Positions 10,109 through 21,761 of a stretch of 64,000 bases of DNA are shown here, in pieces. This DNA is from Areca catechu (lineage: Eukaryota; Streptophyta; Magnoliopsida; Arecales; Arecaceae). The notes below the pieces were generated by a model. That model saw only the letters and a program-made list of their open reading frames with translations. It ran no database searches and had not been told where the DNA came from. Positions within the stretch are counted from its first letter, which is position 1, and each line of letters starts with the position of its first letter. Both the position numbers and the translations under genes were made by a program. The stretch is taken from contig JAHSVC010000034.1 of assembly GCA_021397845.1 (NCBI GenBank), forward strand, positions 248,001-312,000, written 5' to 3'.

Positions 10109-11755
10109 ATGACTACATCCAAAAGTGAAAGCCATTCGATAAGTCATGCTTCTTAGCTCCAAGGTTCTCAGGAATCTTCTTGGAAGGAAGATATTTCTCC
10201 CGACCTTGGAGAGGCTGGGACCTCTTCCAAGAGACGCTCCGGGATAGTTGGTTAGCTAGTTTGGATGCTCCCATCCCTCCTAGTATAGTAAATACTATCT
10301 CAATGATGACCAGAAATGACGTCCTCTGACTTACGAAATAGTATCAATTTTCGAGTTAATTCCAAATCTTCATCCCCAGGTTGGATGATCGAGTAACATC
10401 GAGCTCAGTAGGCATGATCGCTCTGTATGAGGAGTTCCTTGATACATGTTTTGACTTCCCTTCCACCCTTTATCTAGAATATTCTTGATTTGTACCGAGT
10501 CATTAGCTCAGTTAGCTCCTATCTCTTTTAGAATCATCTTCCTTTGTTGTCTACTACAATATGCTCAGGACCGTGCTCAGGGTTTTGTTGTTCGAGCACA
10601 TTCAACTTAAAGAGACACCTGATGGTGAAGGGTTGTGGTTAATCGGCCCTCATTAGGGATACACTTTTCTCTCTAACTTGCCTTCTTCCATCCATAACTG
10701 AAAAAGTCAATTCTTCTTTGTTTTCTCTGACTCCCAATCAGGGGTGAACTTGGTTTGGAACGAGTCTAATTACTTCCTGAACAAGAATGATGAAGTCCTT
10801 GCTGCCAATAAGAAGGACTTCAATAAATTGCTAAATATGGAGATCCCTTGGCAATGGAATCTATTGTTGGAGCAAAGTCATTTTAACACCGAACTTAGCT
10901 CGGTCAACACATTAGGTAAGTTTCTGAACTTCTGCTCTTTTTTGTATTCAATTAGATAAGTCTTTTACTCAGCTTCTTTTGCAAGTATGAAAGTGTTACT
11001 AGATGCATTGAAAGGCACCACCCGGAAGAGGGCGGTGGCTAAGGGGGATGGGCCAAAGCTGAAGAAGGTGATGGCAAAGAAGCCCTAAGCAGGTCTTTCT
11101 TTGAGGGGCCCATCGTGTCAGTAAAGACCCTAGTGCCGCATCTGAGAGAGGAACTTACGGCCCCACTATTGACGAGGTGATGGTGGTCTTGGCATTATTC
11201 TCTGTTGCATTGGTCTAATCCTAGGCACCAATAGTGCCAGCACTAGCTCCACCAACTTTAGGTTCGATGGCTCCATCAGTGTCATCTTCTACATTACCTC
11301 TAGTACCATCTTTGGTGGCAATGCCAAGACATCCAGACTTCTCAGTCCGAGCGATGGTCGAGGCATCTTGAGGTACGGCCTCGGGTGACCTCCTTAGGGT
11401 CTGAAAAGACTCCTCACGATGAAGAAGAGGAGTTCATTATCATGGATGCGTGGGTAAAGGCGACTTCCTTGGTGCTCAGTGATAAAAAACTAACTAAAGA
11501 GCTAGCTAACATGATCCTCCTCCCTTGAGACCGGAAGGAACGAAAATCTCAATCACTGGAGGTAATCTTTGCCTATTTCTTCCCAAACCTCATCAGGGTA
11601 AGTACCATATATTCATTTTTTATCAAATACCTTAATTTTAAGTAGTTAACTTGCCTTTTTCTCACAATTCATGCACGACATTGCCATTATCAAGGAAGGC
11701 TTCGATGGCTTTGTCAAAGTTGAGACAGGATAGAGACCATCGAGGCACGAGCGAG
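10109..11755 (+). pseudogene. Putative gypsy-type transposon protein (PF04195-like), decayed, truncated at 11755
   Basis: From ATG 10109 the reading starts MTTSKSESHSISHAS and meets a stop at once. Further on, in patches, come LDDRVTSS..GMIALYEEF (about 10380-10440), the LPSSIHN block (about 10680-10700), and the open piece 10744-10959 ending LLEQSHFNTELSSVNTLG. This order matches the N-terminal domain of 'putative gypsy type transposon' proteins (PF04195, family by memory), whose role is unknown and which sit in non-autonomous Ty3-type elements. Splice-like GTAAG donors follow at about 10916 and 11597. The next exon has a basic Lys/Arg block (10990-11090) and then HDIAIIKEGFDG (11670-11710). 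A Copia LTR fragment cuts it at 11756. Stops make it non-functional as read. Confidence 0.6.
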
Positions 11756-12207
11756 TGTTAGATGTGTATGCCCTAAAAGCCAATTTGGCTGATACATTAT
11801 AATATTCTGGGACATTAATTATACTGATCAAATTTTTTATCAATGAAATTAAACTCTCTCTTTCATTCATACTTTATGTATTAATGAATCATCCATGGAG
11901 TTAATGGACAATGACACATATCTCAAGAGTTAAAAAATTTGAGATATGTATCATTATAGGTAACTTCTAAATGTTCTAGATCATAGATCATTATAGGGAT
12001 GGTAATTGATCTATCAAGATTGATACATAAATTTCTTTTCTTTTGGATAGATGAGTCTTGAGTTTACAGTATAGGAATACTAAAGAGAGAGTGCAGGTGG
12101 TTGTTAGAGAACAACAGTACCGAGCATGACCAAGAATGAGAAGTCACATAGATATCTACTTACTCGCTAATAACTTCTCGATGATGTAGTTGTATAAGTA
12201 ATTTTTA
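11756..12207 (+). repeat. Truncated Copia LTR fragment
   Basis: It starts with TGTTAGATGTGTATGCC, a typical Ty1/copia LTR beginning, exactly where the gypsy-type gene stops. It runs through AT-rich LTR-like sequence until the Tat-like LTR at about 12208. No partner LTR, PBS or coding sequence is attached, so it is a fragment or a truncated solo LTR. Confidence 0.5.
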
Positions 12208-12563
12208 ACAACGCCACTACTCCACAAATTCCATAATGCTGTCTCATCCTGGCGCCACGTGGCCACTCCCGAATTCTCCTAAGGGCAGCTCGTTATTCCG
12301 TTCCTAGCCCCTAACAGATTCTGATAACGTTATGCACCTATATAAGGTAAATGGGGGACTCTGGGCGGTAAGGACTCTCTCCTTGCTTCACAAGCTCATC
12401 TCCATTGATTCCTCCATTCTATTGCCCTCAAGCTCCTGCTAACTAAGCATCAGAGTGTCCCCCGCTAGAATACCATCGGCCCTTAGGGACTTTTTGCAGG
12501 AACCGAGAGAGAAATGCTTCGGCCAAGTTGATCGAATCTGGTCCGGGAGAAGTTGCAGCAATA
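12208..12563 (+). repeat. 5' LTR of the Tat-like non-autonomous element (5' end truncated)
   Basis: It aligns by eye with 16640-16980 over the shared blocks 'ccactactcca', 'gattctcct', 'tatataaggta', 'gactctctcc' and 'gagtgtccccc'. The TATA box is at about 12341-12349 (CTATATAAGG). The end reads GCAGCAATA, against TAGCAACA in LTR2. Confidence 0.8.
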
Positions 12564-12583
12564 GTTGGCGCTAAAGGAAAGGG
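12564..12583 (+). promoter_or_regulatory. Primer-binding site
   Basis: GTTGGCGCTAAAGGAAAGGG follows the LTR directly. The TGGCG core two bases after the LTR end fits priming by a tRNA with a ...CGCCA 3' end. The minus-strand relative at 3300-3319 has the same layout. Confidence 0.65.
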
Positions 12584-12627
12584 ATTTCCCTTCTCTAAAT
12601 GGAGGAATCCACCTACTAAGTAGAGCA

Positions 12628-13640
12628 ATGACAAAGGGAAGAGCGCAGAACACCTCCGCTAGGAGAGGTCATTCCTTATCACAGTCGGAAGGCCCCCTCA
12701 GGGAGAACGACGCCGCCGAACCCACTGTCACTCTGGGACAATAGCAGTTCCAGACCCTTCTGAACCATATCGATACCTCGTTGCCACAGTCCAGAACCTC
12801 TAGGATGCTGCTAATGCCAGACGGCTGCCGCAGGCTGCATCCCAAAAAGTCACCGACCTATACTGAGGGAAGCGACAGCGTGAAGTCCCTCAGCCTTGTT
12901 CCTACGTTGCTCCAGATCCCCGAAGGTCCCAGAGGGCTCATGTTGATGGAAAGAGAGCAAGGTCTGCCTCACCCTCCTCCGCTGACTCAGTCCCTAACGA
13001 TGATCAATGCCACAACAAGGACCCGAGGGACTACACCAGCAAACTCCAATGCATGGAGGAGCAGATCGCCGTGCTGGTCGATCGGCAAAAGGCTGATGGG
13101 GCGCAGGCGTACGACTCCCGCCCGCCTTTTCTACGAAATCCTTGGGAACCTATTCCCCGCCACTTCAAAATCCCTCAGGTGGACGCCTACGACGGTACCA
13201 CAACCCACTAGACCATCTGGGCACCTACAAAGCCCACATGATGGCACAGGGCACCTCCGACGCCCTCCACTGTATTGCTTTCCCTGCAACGCTCAAGAAG
13301 GCAGCTTAGATGTGGTTCTCCACCATCGGACCAGGTATGATCCATTCCTTTTCCTAGCTTGAAAAACTCTTTTTCTTCCATTTCAGGACTTGCAGTCGGA
13401 TGCCGAGGAACACCGATTGCCTCTTCTTGTACTGCAAAAAGAAGGAAAGACCCTCCAGGACTATATGGCCCGATTCAACTCAGCGGCCATAGAGGTCTTG
13501 GATCTCAATGAGGACGTAGCTATGTCGGCCTTCAAGAAGGGGCTGCGATCGTCTAGGCTCACTTCCCCTGAGAGAAAAGAGATCTCCCAAGCTACTGAGC
13601 TGCTGGCACGAGCATAGAAATATGTCTTGGCAGAAGAATA
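12628..13640 (+). pseudogene. Tat-like gag remnant
   Basis: ATG 12628-12630 opens MTKGRAQNTSARRGHS, matching the basic start of the minus-strand gag at 3240. A TAG stop interrupts it at about 12742. The capsid block follows in changing frames: a 'HLGTYKAHMMAQGTSDAL' segment near 13220-13270, then DLNEDVAMSAFKKGLRSSRL at 13502-13561. After the ELLARA motif the frame closes, and non-coding repeats begin near 13783. This copy probably cannot make Gag. Confidence 0.75.
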
Positions 13641-13782
13641 AGTGGCAAGCCGACGCCAGGCTGAAGGGAGGTCCCAAGAAGCGAAGCGACAAGGCTCCCG
13701 AAGTCTCCGAAGTTCGATCTCCCAGCGATGGCATCAACATAAGACAGCCTTTGTAACTATTTTCAGTAAGGCAACATTTCAT

Positions 13783-14465
13783 TCCATAAAAAGTTTGACC
13801 CCAGTCGGCAAAAGCTCTAAGGCAGTCCAAAAAAGTCCGACCCTAGTCGCAAAGGCTCTAGGGTAGCCCACTTTCGAAAGTCCAACTCCGGTCGGCAGAG
13901 GCTCTAGGGCAGCCCACTCCGAAAGTCCGACTTCGGTCGGTAGAGGCTCTAGGACAGCCCACTTCGAAAGTCTGACTCGGTCGGCAGAGGCTCTAGGGCA
14001 TCCCACTTCTGAAAGTCCGACTCTGATCGGCATAGGCTCTAGGGTAGCCCAATTTCGAAAGTCTGACTCCGGTTAGGAAAGACTCTAGGGCAGCCCACTC
14101 TGAAAGTCTGACTCCAGTCAGTAGAGGCTCTGGCAGCCCCACTTTGAAAGTCTAACTCCAGTCGGCAGAGGCTCTAGGGCAGCCCATTCCGAAAGTCTGA
14201 CTCCGATCAGCAGAGGCTCTAGGGCGGCCCACTTCCAAAAGTTTGACTCCGATCGGTAGAGGCTCTAGGGCAGCCCACATCCGAAAGTTCGACTTTGGTT
14301 GGCAGAGGCTCTAGGGTAGCCCACTTTCGAAAGTCTGACTTCGGTCAGCAGAGGCTCTAGGGAGCCCATTTCTGAAAGTCTGAATCCGGTCAACAGAGGC
14401 TCTAGAGCAGCCCACATCCGAAAGTTTGACTTTGGTCGACAGAGGCTCTAGGGCAGCCCACTCAA
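13783..14465 (+). repeat. Minisatellite, unit about 45-47 bp, roughly 14 copies
   Basis: The unit is of the form 'cagcccactccgaaagtccg' then 'acttcggtcggtagaggctctagg'. Copies differ by substitutions and short indels. It directly follows the gag remnant inside the Tat-like element. Confidence 0.9.
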
Positions 14466-15660
14466 GGGTCTGACCGATGCTTCAGCAAAGGTCTGAGGAC
14501 CATCTGCTTCAGCAAAGGTCCGAACAACCCGCTTCAGCAAGGGTCCGACAGACCCTTCAGCAAGGATCCATTGACCCTTCGCTTCATAGAGGTCCGAACG
14601 ACCCACTTCAGCAAGGGTCCGACTGAAGCTTCAGCGAAGGTCCGAATACCCTCTACTTCAACAGAGGTCCGAACTATCCACTTTAGTAAAGGTCTGACCG
14701 ACCCTTCAGCAAGGGTCCGAAGACCCTCCGCTTCAGCAGAGGTCCAAACGACCCACTTCAGCAAGGATCCGATCGAAGCTTCATCGAAGGTCCGAAGACC
14801 CTCCGCTTCAACAGAGGTCTGAACGACCCTTCAACAAGGGTCCAACTGATGCTTCAGCAATGGTCCGAATGACCCGTTTCAGCAAGGGTTCGACCAATGC
14901 TTCAGCAAAGGTCCGAAGACCCTTTGCTTCAGCAGAGGTCCGAACGACCCGCTTCAGCAAGGGTCCGACCGATGCCTCAGCAAAAGGTCCGAACGACCCA
15001 CTTCAACAGAGGTACAAATGACCCACTTCAACAAGGATCTGACCGACCCTTCAATAAGGGTCCGAAGACCCTCCGCTTCAGCAAGGGTCTAACCGACCCT
15101 TCAGTAAGGGTCCGAAGACCCTCAGCTTCAGTAGAGGTCTGAACGACCCACTTTAGCAAGGGTCCGACCGATGCTTCAGCAAAGGTCCGAAGACCTTCCG
15201 CTTCAGTAGAGGTTCGAATGACCCGCTTCAGCAAGGGTCCGACCGACGCTTCAGCAAAGGTCCGAAGACCCTCTACTTTAGTAGAGGTCCAAACGACCCA
15301 CTTCAGCAAGGGTCTGACCGATGCTTGAGCAAAGGTCCGAATGACCCACTTCAGTAGAGGTCCGAATGACCCACTTCAGCAGAGGTCTAAACGACCCTTT
15401 AGCAAGGGTCTGAAGACCCTCCGCTTCAGCAAGGGTCTGACCGACCCTTCAGTAAGGATCCGAAGACCCTCTGCTTCAGTAGAGGTCCGAACGACCCACT
15501 TCAGCAAGGATCCGGCCGATGCTTTAGCATAGGTTCGAAGAACCTCCGCTTCAGTAGAGGTCCGAACGATCCGCTTCAGCAAAGGTCCGACCAACGCTTC
15601 TGCAAATGTCCGAACATCCCGAAGTGATGCTCTCATCCTTCAAGGCTACAGGTCCCCTCA
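14466..15660 (+). repeat. Minisatellite built from short 'cttcagcaaaggtccgaa' modules
   Basis: Modules of about 24-27 bp (cttcagcaagggtccgaccg, cttcagcaaaggtccgaagaccctc) alternate to form longer higher-order units. Open frames on both strands across it are a by-product of module lengths near a multiple of three. Confidence 0.9.
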
Positions 15661-15739
15661 AAGGCCAAGAGCAAGGGGGTTATACCTAATCAACTTTTTT
15701 CTGAACCGAACCGGAGCCATGGTTTTTTTTTATTGGGAC

Positions 15740-16545
15740 AAAGCACAGGTCCGATTGACCCATTCCAGCAGGGGTCCGATCGACCCAATCCAGCAGGGGG
15801 TTTGATCGACCTATTTCATCAGAGGTCCGAAGACCTTCATCAAAGGTCCGAAGATTCCACTTCATCAAAGGTTCGAAGATACTCTTTAGAGGTTCGAAGA
15901 CCCTCTTCTTCAGAGGTTTAATCAACCCTCTTCATTAGAGGTCCGAAAACACTCTTCTTCAGTGGAGGTCCGAAGACCCTCCTCTTCTTCAGAGGTCTGA
16001 AGACCCTCTTCTTCAGTAGAGGTCTGAAGACCCTCCACTTCATTAGAGGACTAAGACCTCTTCTTCAGCAGAGGTCCGAAGACCCTCTTTTACTTCAGAG
16101 GTCTGAAGACCCTCTTCTTCAGCGGAGGTCCGAAGACCCTCCACTTCATCAGAGGTCCGAAGACCCTCCTTTTCAATGGAGGTCCAAGGACCTTCCACTT
16201 CATCAGAGATTCGAAGACCCACTTCAGAGGTCCGAAGACCCTCTTCCTCTATAGAGGTCTGAAGACCCTCTTCTTCGGCGAAGGTCCGAAGACCCTCCAC
16301 TCCATCAGAGGTCCGAAGACCCTCTTCTTCAGTGGAGGTCCGAAGACCTCCACTTCATCAGAGGTCCGAAGACCCACTTCAGAGATCCGAAGATCCCTTC
16401 TTCAGTAGAGGTCCGAAGACCTTTTACTTCATCAGAGGTCTGAAGACCCTCTTCTTCAATGGAGGTCAGAAGACCCTCCTCTTCATCAGAGGTCCGAAGA
16501 CCCTCTTCCTCAGCGGAGGTCCGAAGACCCACTTCATCAAAGCCT
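15740..16545 (+). repeat. Minisatellite, unit about 27 bp (aggtccgaagaccctcttct...)
   Basis: Units such as 'ttcagaggtccgaagaccct' repeat about 28-30 times. They share the 'aggtccgaagacc' core with the array before it, so one probably grew from the other. A non-repetitive spacer with a poly-T tract (about 15660-15740) separates them. Confidence 0.9.
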
Positions 16546-16599
16546 AGTTAATACCAATCAGAGGGCTCCAGAAGCCCTTTCCAACTAGTACTAGAATTA

Positions 16600-16980
16600 T
16601 GTTACAACAGAACCCTGACACATCAGCACCACTACTCCACTAATTGCATAATGCTGCCTCATTCTGGCACCATGTGGCCACTCCCGGATTCTCCTAGGGG
16701 CAGCTCGATTATTCCGTGCCTAGCCCCTAACAGATTCTAGTAATGTTCCATACTTATATAAGGTAAAACGAGGGACTCTGGGTGGTAAGGACTCTCTCCC
16801 TACTTCACAAGCTCATCTCCATTGATTCCTCCATTTTGTTGCCCTCAAGCTCCCACTAACTTGAGCATCGAGTGTCCCCCACCGAAACACCACCAGTCCT
16901 TAAAGACTTTTTGCAAGAACCGAGAGAGGAGCTCTCCAGCCAAGTCAACCGAACCCAGTCCGGGAGAAGTTGTAGCAACA
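16600..16980 (+). repeat. 3' LTR of the Tat-like non-autonomous element
   Basis: It starts TGTTACAAC and ends TAGCAACA, 381 bp, and matches LTR1 and the minus-strand LTR at 3320-3673. The sequence just upstream (about 16560-16598) is not clearly polypurine, so the exact start is uncertain. Confidence 0.75.
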
Positions 16981-18330
16981 GGTTCAAACCTGGTCTAGCT
17001 GGACCGGGCCTCAAAATCTTAGTTTAATGTGCTCATATTGTCTCCCCATTAAATAACCAAATCCATGTAAGACAAGTGAGTTTTTAAATGCAAGTAAGTC
17101 AAAGAAAAAAAATAAATAGACATCCTTTTAAGTTTCAGCTATTTACACTTAAATTTCAAAAAAATTAAAAAATATCAATTAGCAACCAAAAAATACCTCT
17201 GGCAAGCTATCTTGATTCTAACATTATTAATAGAATAAGAAAGAGATAAAAATATTCTTAATTTAGAGAGGCTATCCTTCGTCCTTTATCTACCTATGTA
17301 GATCTCAAAGCCTTGCTTCCTCTATAACCCATCCACTTGTACAGATCTTAAAGAATTTGTTCTCTATCATCCATCTATACAAATTTCAAAGTATTATTTT
17401 CTTTATCATTCATCCACATGCACAAATCTTAAAGCACTCTGTCTCGTCATCGTTTGCTTGTATAAATTTTAAAAAACATGGTCAAATATCTATCCGCAAT
17501 CAATAAAGTATATATTAATTTTAAATCAATAAAAAATGAAGAATAAAATATTACATCCAGCATTCAACTCAAACTATTAATCAAAAAAGAAAAATCCAGA
17601 ATTGATTCATAAATTATAAAAAGAATGGGGATCACCAAAGCCGCAATGAAATGAGTCCAGATTTTAGACATCATTACCGACAAAACTCGATCCTTCGAAA
17701 TCGAATGCCATATCTTGGAGAGAGATAGAGAAAGAATAACAAATATGGGTGAAAGTAGGAACAAAGGAAATCGAGAAAACAAAGGCAAAGGGCATAAGCG
17801 AATAAAGGTGCACTCCACATAAAATGCTGCTATACTACAATTGATGGTCGTCTTTCTTTCCAGGCCCACATCGACATGTGATTGGTGTAACTCAAGCTGG
17901 TAGACTTATCCAGTGCCATCCAAGAAAAAAAGGAACAATTTTATCATCCAATGGTCAAGAACAACTGATTAAGTAATATCTTTGTTTATACATGGAGTGT
18001 TCAACTTGAACTAGTCAGGCCGGATCAAGGACCATACCTTACGCATCAGGTGATGCCCCTAATTAATATTGATACTAATAATGAAAAAATCTTATATAAA
18101 GATCTAATGATGTAAAATTTCAGGCACCGATATGAGTTCTTCTTGCTCGTAATTAGAGCCCATTATTTAATATACAATAAAAAATTTAATTATTCAAATT
18201 TTATACTTTTTATAATTATTATATTATTATATTATATTTTTAAAAAATGAGGAAAAAAGAAAAATCATAATGAGAGCATCACACAACTTATATACTAGTT
18301 TTTTCAAATCTAGATATAACTTAACAAAAT
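16981..18330. other. AT-rich stretch without a gene; weak tandem repeat at about 17275-17470
   Basis: No domain was recognised. Between 17275 and 17470, three or four degenerate copies of a unit of about 60 bp occur (for example 'catccacttgtacagatctt', 'catctatacaaatttcaaag', 'catccacatgcacaaatctt'). A 101-codon minus frame at 17564-17869 is hydrophobic and without similarity I can name. The stretch ends where the Copia RT fragment begins. Confidence 0.45.
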
Positions 18331-19705
18331 AAAAATTAGGTCCAGGCCAAGGGATATTGTCAACATTTTGGTATTGACTATGATGAAATGTTATCTCCTG
18401 TAGTAATGCCTAAGTTAATTCAAATTATGCTTGCTTTAACAATATACTTTCACTATAAAAGCTAATAAATGGATATTCGAACAACCTTCCTAGATAGGAG
18501 AGCTGGATGAAGAGATGTACATGATACTAACATGAAGGTTCACATCTATAATAAGTCAAAGGTATACAAGCTTTAGAGATCCATTTATGAACTAAAACAA
18601 ACATCTTGGAGTTGGAACATGCATTTGATAAGACAATCAAAGCATATGGATTCATTAAGAATGGAGAAAAATCCTGCATCTATAAGTGGGGTAATGGTTC
18701 TGTGATTATATTTCTTGTATTGCATGTGGATGATATTCTCTTAATCGGGAAGAAAATTCTTACACTATAGGGAATAAAAGTTTGATTGTTATCTTAATTT
18801 TTCGTGAAGGATTTGGGAGAAGCTTCCTACATCCTAAGGATGAAGATCTACAGAGATAGATCAAGGAGGCTTCTAGGATTATCCCAGTCCATATATATTA
18901 ATACTATATGAAGCGATTCAGCATGGAAAACTCCAAGAAAGGCTAACTACTAATAGGCCATTAAATTTCTCTCTCTAATTAGAAGGATTGAGTGTCAACT
19001 CTTGAAGAGAGAGAATATATGAATAGGATCCCATATGCTTCGATAATGGAGTGCATCATGTATGCCATGCATGTACGAGACCAGATGTGGTATACTCACT
19101 AGGAGTAGTGAATAGATACTAGTCTAACTAGTGAGGCCCATTGAAAGGTTATAAAAATAATGCTTAAATATTTGAGAAATACTAAAGACCAATGGATCAT
19201 TTATGGAGAACCTGACTTAAAACTTGTGGGATATTTTGATTTCAGTTTCAGTTAGATAGGGATGACAGAAAGAGTATGTCAGGATTTATTTTTATCTTGA
19301 ATGGTAGAGCGATCTACTAAAAAAGTTTCAAGTGTACATTGTGGCTGATTCTGTGTATGAAACGAAGTATATTGTGGTATCAGATACCGTAAAGGAAGTT
19401 GTGTGGTTGCAGAAGTTCATCAAGAAGCTTGAAGTGGCACCCTTCCTTGATGGCCCAGTTGTCTTATATTATAACAACACTGGAGCCATAACTCAGGTGA
19501 AGGAACCAAAGTCTCATCAATGTACCAAACATATTCTACATCACTTTTATCTAATGTGAGAGATTATGGAATGAGGTGATGTTGAGCTTTAGAAGATTGA
19601 CGGAAAAGAAAACCTGGCCAACCTATTTACTAAAGTTCTCAAAATCAAAGAGTTTGATTATTACAAATGAAATATGGATATAGATACTTTTTCAATTAGC
19701 TTTAG
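18331..19705 (+). pseudogene. Copia RT-RNase H remnant (element F)
   Basis: The sequence starts inside RT at the 'GYCQHFGIDYDEM' block. It passes a degenerate metal-binding box near 18720-18740 and reaches an RNase H end at 19332-19559, with VYETKYIVVSDTVKEVVWLQ and the QCTKHILHHF block. The end, 'KIKEFDYYK', matches the end of element C pol (GIKEFDYCKW). Frameshifts and stops are frequent. The 5' half of the element is missing. RNase H removes template RNA during reverse transcription; this copy is dead. Confidence 0.85.
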
Positions 19706-19718
19706 TCCAAGTAAGAGT

Positions 19719-21761
19719 TATTGGAAATTGTGTCCTAATAATAATTATCAAACTTGTAGATAGTGGTATTGTTGTGATTATATATGAATTATTATCAATA
19801 AAAATTATTAGTAGTTCATCACATCGTATTTTCCTGTAATGAACTTCTTTATGGTGGAATCCTTAGAACCACTTTTAATATGATAAAGAGAGGATTTATC
19901 ATATAATTCTAAAACTTGTTCGCAACCAAATGATACATATTAAAGGATGATAATGTATCGAATGTAGGTTGTTATGTGCCATATGGGTTGGTATTCTCTT
20001 AATCGAGAAGTGTAGAGATACTGATATGGCATGTAGGTGAAATGTAAGATATTTCACTGAATGTGACCTGCCTATTGAGCTCCCTACTGCTAAGGATTAC
20101 TCACAAAGGGATATGGATATAAGTATCCCTCAGACCTGAGATCACCACAATGACTTGTAAGCAACTTACTATACTTTATTGCAAGACTATCAGGATTTCT
20201 AATCTAATAACAAAAAGTTTCTAGGTATAGCCAAGTACTTGTGAAGTTAGTGTGTGAGTCAAGATAGGATTGATCCCTCCAAGTATTGGAGTGAATGTCT
20301 CACTATGTTTCAATTTAACAAAATCTTAGCTAGGATAATCATCGTAAGGAGTCACAGGACTTGTAAGGTTGAGACACATTATGGATGAACTATTTAAAGG
20401 TTAGCAATTAAACCCTGAAATCATTCTGAGTATTGAGGTCAAAGGAATAAATTATATTGTAACCATATGCCAAAAATTTTGAATGTTGCTCTATAACTAT
20501 TCGACCTATCCAGACATCGGATACTATCGCTAAATGATCACATCGATTGGTACAGGAATATTTCTATACTACCGATTTAGTATTCGAACCTAAGGGATCA
20601 TACATAATAGGAGTTTCTACCTGACCTGATAACTGATCAATGATTGTGAATCATTCCTAGGATCAAATATCAATATGATTGATGATTGTCCTTAAGTCGA
20701 CACTTCTATGAGTCAACACTTGAGCTTTCTCTAAGGATGACTCATTAGAATTGTAAAAGTTATGACAAAGTTTTTTCACTAAATGTTGGTGAATCATTGG
20801 ATGATTAATTAGCAATTAGATTGCTAGTTAACTCAATTTGATTAAGCTATAAGATTTGGATCAAAATCAAATATGATTTTGTTTGAGCTTGAGTTGAGTC
20901 CAATTAGATTGGACCATATCCATGCATCCTAGCTCTATTTGAATTTAAATTTTAAATTTAAATTTAAATTGATTTCTGAATTTAAATTCAAACTTGAATT
21001 TGAATTTAATTTTGGATTTGAATTTGAACTTGAATTTTGAATTCAAGTTGGTTTTAACTCCCTAACCCTCTTCCTTTATCTTTTTCTATCTCCTAACCTC
21101 CTAACCTCTCATGGGAACCTCATTAAAAGAGGGTTGCTAGTGGGCATGTGGGAAGGCTTAGAGAGAAAAGCAAAAAAAAGGTTTTCTCTCTAAGAGAAAA
21201 GATAGAGTGGGGTTTGAGAAGAAAGGGATTGGTGTGAGCTACCTAGTACTTTTACTAGGTTTTGGGAAGAATGAAAAGAGAAATAGTTTTCTAGCTTCTT
21301 CTACCACCTCATCCTCTCCTTCAAAGGTTCTTCTTCAACTCCTGGAGTATCCCAGCATTTGAAGAAGAAGGCATTCAGCTGTCAAAGTTTCAGAGAGGAG
21401 CTAACACTTCGAGAAGACTGGTCAAGATAGGGCTCCTATGTGGATCACGTATAGAGACTAGATATCCTATGTGGCTTATAAAGTTTTCATTCTCTGACCT
21501 TTCAGTAGCGACAATTGTCATTCTGCATAAAGATATAGAGTTTCTAAATTCTTGTATATCATAGATGTGACCTACGATGTAGTTTTAATACATAGATATG
21601 ATCTACAAATGTGATTTATGCATTCTCTCTTACATTTCAGCTTTTATTGATATGCATCATATTCATCCCATGATCCTTTATGTAGGCTATTTGTAGATAT
21701 AATCTATTGCATGTGTAGATTAATAGGATTAATCTAGTTATTTTTGCAATCTAATGTTTCA
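19719..21761 (+). repeat. 3' LTR of Copia element F
   Basis: It begins TATTGGAAATTGTGTCC directly after a PPT-like CAAGTAAGAG, as element C begins TGTTGGGAATTGTGTCC after AAGTGGGAG. Further shared blocks include 'tcatcaca', 'gaggat.tatc' and 'gggatatg'. The end is placed at ...ATGTTTCA, matching the TTTCA end of the C LTRs. The right limit is an inference. Confidence 0.6.
20937..21048. repeat. Low-complexity aatttaaattt/gaatttgaattt tract
   Basis: A tract of about 110 bp made of short 'aatttaaa' and 'tgaatttgaattt' words lies inside the F LTR. Copy number changes in such tracts are common and would alter LTR length. Confidence 0.8.

Larger units (their letters stand above)
12208..16980 (+). 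mobile_element. Non-autonomous Tat-like Ty3 element with tandem arrays in place of pol
   Basis: Layout: LTR1 12208-12563, PBS 12564-12583, gag remnant 12628-13640, tandem arrays 13783-16545, LTR2 16600-16980. No protease, RT or integrase motif was found in any frame. Gag and LTRs match the family of the coding element at 1-3673. LTR1 seems cut at its 5' end by the Copia fragment, and I see no target duplication, so the left border is rearranged. Expanded tandem repeats near the 3' LTR are a known trait of Tat/Ogre/Retand elements; here they make up most of the interior. Confidence 0.8.

Noticed and set aside
16043..16532. Open frames on both strands across the 27-bp repeats, giving Glu/Leu/Arg-rich or Lys/Thr/Phe-rich repeat proteins
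   Set aside because: The unit length is a multiple of three, so any frame without a stop in one unit stays open. Several frames on both strands are open at once, and there is no start context or domain.
13783..16545. CRISPR-like regularly repeated DNA
   Set aside because: Units are head-to-tail without unique spacers, they diverge gradually, and they lie in a plant LTR element. They are minisatellites.
17564..17869. Minus-strand 101-codon hydrophobic frame as a membrane protein gene
   Set aside because: AT-rich non-coding context, hydrophobicity explained by T-rich codons, and no recognisable domain or promoter.
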